From NCBI GenBank assembly GCA_022071965.1, contig JAJVIQ010000016.1, forward strand, positions 1 through 32,564: a DNA stretch of 32,564 nucleotides, given 5' to 3'. The notes beneath the pieces were generated by a model that was not told where the DNA came from, searched no databases, and saw only the letters and a program-made list of their open reading frames with translations. Source of the DNA: Gammaproteobacteria bacterium. Its GTDB lineage: Bacteria; Pseudomonadota; Gammaproteobacteria; JAJPIJ01. Shown here in pieces: positions 28,899 to 32,564 of the stretch; positions within the stretch are counted from its first letter, which is position 1; every line of letters starts with the position of its first letter. The position numbers and the translations under genes are program-made.

Positions 28899-30428
28899 AT
28901 GGCCGACAGCCACGAACAGCGGGCGCCGCCCTGCGCGATGGTGATCTTTGGCGCGGGCGGAGACCTCACCAGGCGGCTGGTCGTGCCGGCGCTCTACAAC
29001 CTGGCGGGCGCCCGGCGGCTGCCCGACGAGTTCAGGCTCGTCGGCGTCGACCTGGCGGCCGGGACCGTGGAGGACTGGCGTTCCGGCCTCACGCGCATGA
29101 TGGACTCGTTCGTCGGCAGCGACGGCGCGTTCAATGCCGATCATATCGATCGGGCCACCTGGCAATGGCTCACCGATCGCATGAGCTACCTGCAGGGCAA
29201 CCTCGAGGACCCGCAGACCTACCGTCGCCTGGGCGAGCATCTGGCGTCACTCGACAAGACTGCAGGCACGGCGGGAAACCATCTCTTCTACCTCGCCATC
29301 GCCGACCGTTTCTTCAGTACGACGATTGCGGGTCTCGCGAGCGCCGGCCTGACGCGGGAAGGCGACGGGTGCTGGCGCCGGGTGGTGGTCGAGAAGCCGT
29401 TTGGTCATGATCTCGCCTCGGCCAAGGCGCTCAATGCCGGGATCCTGAAGGTGCTCGGGGAGCGCCAGGTCTACCGGATCGATCATTTTCTCGGCAAGGA
29501 AACGGTCCAGAACATCATGGCGCTGCGCTTCGCCAACGGCGTGTTCGAGCCGCTGTGGAATCGCCAGCATATCGATCATGTCCAGATCACCGCGGCGGAG
29601 ACCGTCGGGGTAGAGCACCGCGGCAGGTTCTACGAGAGGACCGGGGCACTGCGCGACATGGTGCCCAACCATGTGTTCCAGCTGCTCGCGATGACGGCCA
29701 TGGAGCCGCCGATCTCCTTCGATGCCGACGCGGTGCGCGCCAAGAAGGCGGAGGTCATCGAGGCCATCCGTCCATTCGGCCCCGGGCAGGCCATGCGGGA
29801 TGCCGTGCGTGGCCAGTACGGTGCGGGCACCGTCCTGGGCAGGGCGGTACGGGCGTATCGCCAGGAGCCCGACGTGGCGCCTGACTCGAACATCGAGACC
29901 TACATTGCCTGGAAACTCCAGATCGACAATTGGCGTTGGGCTGGCGTTCCGTTCTATCTGCGCACCGGCAAGTCCATGCAGCGCCGCTCGACCGAGATCG
30001 CCATCCGCTTCCATCAGGCACCCTACACGCTGTTTCGCGACACGGACGTGGAGAGGATGAACCCGAACTGGATGATCCTGCGCATCCAGCCCGACGAGGG
30101 CATCGCGCTCCAGTTCGCCGCCAAGCAACCCGGGCCGTCGGTGCAGCTCAGCACCGTCAGCATGGATTTCGCCTACAAGACCTACTTCAGGATGGCGCCG
30201 AACACCGGCTACGAGACCCTGCTCTACGATTGCCTGATCGGCGATGCCACGCTGTTCCGGCGTGCCGACAATATCGAGGCGGGCTGGCGGGCGGTGCAGC
30301 CGATCCTGGATGCCTGGGCGAACACCCGCCCCGGGGATTTTCCCAACTACGCTGCCGGCAGCAACGGTCCCGCCGCGGCCGACGAGCTGCTGGGACGCGA
30401 TGGCCGCGCCTGGCGGCCCCTGGAATGA
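28899..30428 (+). CDS. zwf: Glucose-6-phosphate 1-dehydrogenase
   Basis: First enzyme of the oxidative pentose phosphate pathway. It has 509 residues (E. coli 491). The nucleotide motif is VIFGAGGDLTRRLVVPALYNL and the active site RIDHFLGKETVQNIMALRFAN, a variant of RIDHYLGKE. After the second beta strand it reads LVGVDLAAGT where Leuconostoc and E. coli enzymes have an arginine (VGTAR, VGVGR) that holds the NADP 2'-phosphate. This suggests NAD+ or dual use, an inference only. GAGGAGG lies upstream of ATG 28899. pgl follows after 12 bases. Confidence 0.97.
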   Translation: MADSHEQRAPPCAMVIFGAGGDLTRRLVVPALYNLAGARRLPDEFRLVGVDLAAGTVEDWRSGLTRMMDSFVGSDGAFNADHIDRATWQWLTDRMSYLQGNLEDPQTYRRLGEHLASLDKTAGTAGNHLFYLAIADRFFSTTIAGLASAGLTREGDGCWRRVVVEKPFGHDLASAKALNAGILKVLGERQVYRIDHFLGKETVQNIMALRFANGVFEPLWNRQHIDHVQITAAETVGVEHRGRFYERTGALRDMVPNHVFQLLAMTAMEPPISFDADAVRAKKAEVIEAIRPFGPGQAMRDAVRGQYGAGTVLGRAVRAYRQEPDVAPDSNIETYIAWKLQIDNWRWAGVPFYLRTGKSMQRRSTEIAIRFHQAPYTLFRDTDVERMNPNWMILRIQPDEGIALQFAAKQPGPSVQLSTVSMDFAYKTYFRMAPNTGYETLLYDCLIGDATLFRRADNIEAGWRAVQPILDAWANTRPGDFPNYAAGSNGPAAADELLGRDGRAWRPLE

Positions 30429-30440
30429 ACGGGTGCAGGG

Positions 30441-31172
30441 ATGGCGATGCCGGGGACGCGAGCGATCGGGCGCATCGAGATACTGGCCGATCCGGCCGCG
30501 CTCGCACGCCACGTCGCCGAATGGCTGACGGCGGCGGCGCAGGCGGCAGGGGGGGAGTTTCGCGTATCGTTGTCGGGCGGCTCGACACCCAGGGCGCTCT
30601 ACGCGCTGCTGGCGTCCGATGCGTGCCGCGAGCGCTTTCCCTGGCGGCGTGTCTGCTGGTACTGGGGTGACGAGCGCTTCGTTCCCTATGACCATCCGGA
30701 GAGCAATTACGGCATGGCCCTCGATACCATGCTGGCCCGGGTACCGGTCCCGCCCGGCAACATTCATCCGGTGCCGGCCGATGGCACGCCGGAGGATGCG
30801 GCGTCGCGTTATGAGCGGACCCTGCAGTCCGACTATGGCGCCGCGGTGCTGGACCCGGCGCGGCCGATGTTCGATGTCACCTTGCTTGGCCTTGGGCCCG
30901 ACGGCCACACCGCCTCGCTGTTGCCGGGCGAGCCGGTGCTGGAGGAGCGCAAGCGCTGGGTCGTGGCCGTGTCACATGGGCGGCCCGAGGTCCGCATCAC
31001 CATGACCTACCCGGCGATCGAGAGCAGCCGGCGGGTCGCATTCCTGGTGGCAGGCAGGGAGAAGGCCGCGATCTTCGAGGCGATCCGCGCCGGCGGCAGC
31101 CGGGTACCGGCCGCCCGTGTGAACCCTGTCGGCGAGCTCGTCTGGTTCGTCGATCGGGCGGCAGCGGGTTGA
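30441..31172 (+). CDS. pgl: 6-phosphogluconolactonase
   Basis: Hydrolyses the lactone made by Zwf. The 243-residue product belongs to the Pgl/DevB type, homologous to glucosamine-6-phosphate isomerase. Motifs are [34 protein letters not shown] and [17 protein letters not shown], with the conserved Asp-Gly-His. The start ATG 30441 follows GCAGGGATGGCG; the internal ATG at 30447 (MPGTRAI) is an alternative. rpe follows after 10 bases. Confidence 0.95.
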   Translation: MAMPGTRAIGRIEILADPAALARHVAEWLTAAAQAAGGEFRVSLSGGSTPRALYALLASDACRERFPWRRVCWYWGDERFVPYDHPESNYGMALDTMLARVPVPPGNIHPVPADGTPEDAASRYERTLQSDYGAAVLDPARPMFDVTLLGLGPDGHTASLLPGEPVLEERKRWVVAVSHGRPEVRITMTYPAIESSRRVAFLVAGREKAAIFEAIRAGGSRVPAARVNPVGELVWFVDRAAAG

Positions 31173-31182
31173 AGGCAGGCGC

Positions 31183-31866
31183 ATGTCAAGAATTCTCGTG
31201 GCGCCCTCGATCCTGTCGGCGGACTTCGCGCGGCTCGGCGAGGAGGTGCGTGCCGTCGAGCAGGCCGGCGCCGACTGGATCCATGTCGATGTGATGGACG
31301 GCCGCTTCGTGCCCAACATCACGATCGGGCCGGTCGTGCTGCAGGCGATCCGGCGTTCTACGGCCAGGCCGCTCAATGTCCACCTGATGATCGTCGAACC
31401 GGAACGCTATCTCCGCGCGTTCGCCGAGGCCGGCGCCGATCATCTGCTGGTCCAGGCCGAGCCGGGCTCCACGGCCCATCTGCATCGCGTGCTGGCCCGG
31501 ATCCGCGCGCTCGGCAGGAAGGCCGGCGTCGTGCTCGACCCGGCGAGTCCTCCCGAGCTCATCGAATATGTCCTGCATCTCTGCGATATCGTCCTGGTCA
31601 TGACGGTCAATCCCGGGTTCGGCGGGCAGCCCTTTCTGCCGGAGATGTTGCCGAAGATCCGGCGCATCCGCGCGATGTGTGCCGAACGCGGGTTCAATCC
31701 GGTGATCGAGGTCGATGGCGGGGAGAACGTGAAGACGGCCGGCCAGTCGATCGCGGCGGGCGCCACCGCGATCGTGGCCGGCTCCGCGATCTTCGGCGCC
31801 AGGGACTATCGGGAGGCCATCGAGGCGATACGCCAGAGTGCGGCTGCGGGCGCCGCCCCCTCATGA
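31183..31866 (+). CDS. rpe: Ribulose-phosphate 3-epimerase
   Basis: Converts ribulose 5-phosphate to xylulose 5-phosphate, feeding transketolase. It is a TIM barrel of 227 residues (E. coli 225). The opening [16 protein letters not shown] is typical, as are [46 protein letters not shown] and [10 protein letters not shown], which hold the two catalytic aspartates and the metal histidines. GAAGG lies about 8 bases before ATG 31183. It is the last recognised gene of the pentose phosphate operon; a 38-codon frame overlaps its stop (31863-31979) but does not look like a gene. Confidence 0.97.
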   Translation: MSRILVAPSILSADFARLGEEVRAVEQAGADWIHVDVMDGRFVPNITIGPVVLQAIRRSTARPLNVHLMIVEPERYLRAFAEAGADHLLVQAEPGSTAHLHRVLARIRALGRKAGVVLDPASPPELIEYVLHLCDIVLVMTVNPGFGGQPFLPEMLPKIRRIRAMCAERGFNPVIEVDGGENVKTAGQSIAAGATAIVAGSAIFGARDYREAIEAIRQSAAAGAAPS

Positions 31867-32300
31867 GCGCAGGCCGCGATGCGCGGGGGCCCGTGACGGC
31901 GGAGGCCGCGGTCGAACCACTCCAGGGAGGCATGGCCGTTGGCCCGGGCACGGGCCCGACGGCGGTTGCGGCGGAATAGTCCAGCGACCAAGAGCGCCAG
32001 AGAAACCGGCCATCTCGAGGCCGCCGTCCATTCGCCTCGCCCCCGCTACCCGGCATCCCCGCCGCGGACGTCTGCCGCCAAGGTCGGATGCGGCAGCGGC
32101 CCGGTGTATCGCCCCGTCTTGCTGCTCTCATTCGCGGCCCGATGCACGGAAATTTCCAGGTCCAGCATGATATCTTGTAGAAAGCCTTAGATATCCGTGC
32201 TAAAGTTATGTAAAAGCAGGATTTTATATTTTCGCAAATGGACGGAAGCCGGGTCCCGACAGGGATCGTGTCGCGACCGGCGATTGTGGGGGTGACAGGC
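31867..32300 (+). promoter_or_regulatory. Intergenic region with hairpin and AT-rich inverted repeat before the last gene
   Basis: GGCCCG (31941-31946) pairs with CGGGCC (31951-31956) over 4 bases, a possible end signal for the rpe operon without a T-tract. From about 32165 to 32245 the DNA becomes strikingly AT-rich for this window. GATATCT (32169-32175) and AGATATC (32189-32195) form a perfect 7-base inverted repeat with a 13-base spacer, which could be an operator or stem-loop. TATATT (32225-32230) could serve as a -10 box, though no good -35 is at the right distance. The last 70 bases are the GC-rich leader of the next gene. Confidence 0.45.
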
Positions 32301-32564
32301 ATGAGGTCAAAGGTGGGGCAGCGAGGCGCGGTACGGGCATCGGTGGCCGCAGTGGTGTGCGCCGCGGCGCTCGCCAGCGCCATGGCGGCCGCGGCGGCGC
32401 CGTGGATAGACGTCGGCAGGCCGCTCGATGCCGACAAGGCCGCCACGGGCTCGGACGGCGCGCCGCCGATGAACGCGCAGGTGCGCGCCATCGCCGCGGA
32501 GGCCGCTGCGGGCGATCACGTCGCGGAGGTTCCCCCCGGGACGCCCCCCGGGACGCCCCCCGCG
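32301..32564 (+). CDS. Secreted protein with Gly-Thr-Pro-Pro repeat start (3' end outside window)
   Basis: The frame is open from ATG 32301 to the window end (88 codons), so only the N terminus is seen. A signal peptide is clear: a basic start MRSKVGQRGAVRA, a hydrophobic core VAAVVCAAALASAMA and a likely cleavage near AMA-AAAA. The mature part is Ala/Asp/Gly-rich and ends in PPGTPPGTPP, encoded by 12-base tandem units CCCCCCGGGACG (32532-32543, 32544-32555). GGGGGTG lies about 6 bases before the start codon. The function is not recognisable; an extracytoplasmic protein with a proline-rich linker is the most I can say. The AT-rich upstream region suggests its own regulation. Confidence 0.7.
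   Translation, partial: MRSKVGQRGAVRASVAAVVCAAALASAMAAAAAPWIDVGRPLDADKAATGSDGAPPMNAQVRAIAAEAAAGDHVAEVPPGTPPGTPPA

Noticed and set aside
31863-31979. A 38-codon frame overlapping the rpe stop as ATGA
   Set aside because: Its product is Gly/Ala/Pro-rich with no recognisable feature, and a GC-rich hairpin lies inside it; the overlap alone is weak evidence.

Overview
The window looks like a chromosomal piece of a high-GC gammaproteobacterium. The best taxonomic clue is the order uvrC, pgsA, tRNA-Gly(GCC), tRNA-Cys(GCA), tRNA-Leu(UAA), which matches the uvrC-pgsA-glyW-cysT-leuZ locus of Escherichia coli. The protein families (PntAB, KatG, YciA, UvrC, PgsA) agree with that placement. I cannot name a genus. 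I see no phage genes, insertion sequences, CRISPR arrays or plasmid functions.

Layout. Positions 1-1812 hold the end of pntA and all of pntB, a proton-pumping transhydrogenase that links NADH and NADPH. Positions 2172-5165 encode an unusual large protein with two cyclic-nucleotide-binding-like domains, a rhodanese domain and a very long coiled coil, preceded by a leader with two stem-loops. A tRNA-Ser(UGA) follows at 5231. katG (minus strand) is divergent from an NfeD-type membrane protease and its slipin partner (7898-10094). Then come a YciA-like thioesterase, a Nudix hydrolase, uvrC, pgsA and the tRNA cluster. The tRNA cluster contains an intrinsic terminator and a damaged second copy of tRNA-Cys.

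Positions 14553-19674 are a looser accessory-like stretch: a repeat-rich non-coding region, a DUF488 protein, a uracil-DNA-glycosylase-family protein, a small DUF2945/HVA1-type protein, an AhpD-like carboxymuconolactone decarboxylase family protein, and the first of two GH15 glycosidases. Two diverged direct repeats lie just upstream of the DUF2945 gene and of that GH15 gene.

From 19710 to 31866 the genes concern carbohydrate breakdown. Two tail-to-tail GH15 enzymes can release free sugar from glucans or trehalose. They are followed by tal, pgi, gnd, tkt, zwf, pgl and rpe, nearly a whole pentose phosphate pathway; glucokinase and ribose-5-phosphate isomerase are not in the window. Both Zwf and Gnd carry an aspartate at the end of the second beta strand of the Rossmann fold, which suggests they use NAD+ at least in part. 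If so, the PntAB complex at the left edge could matter for making NADPH. The window ends in the first 88 codons of a secreted protein that enters a Gly-Thr-Pro-Pro repeat, behind an AT-rich regulatory-looking region.
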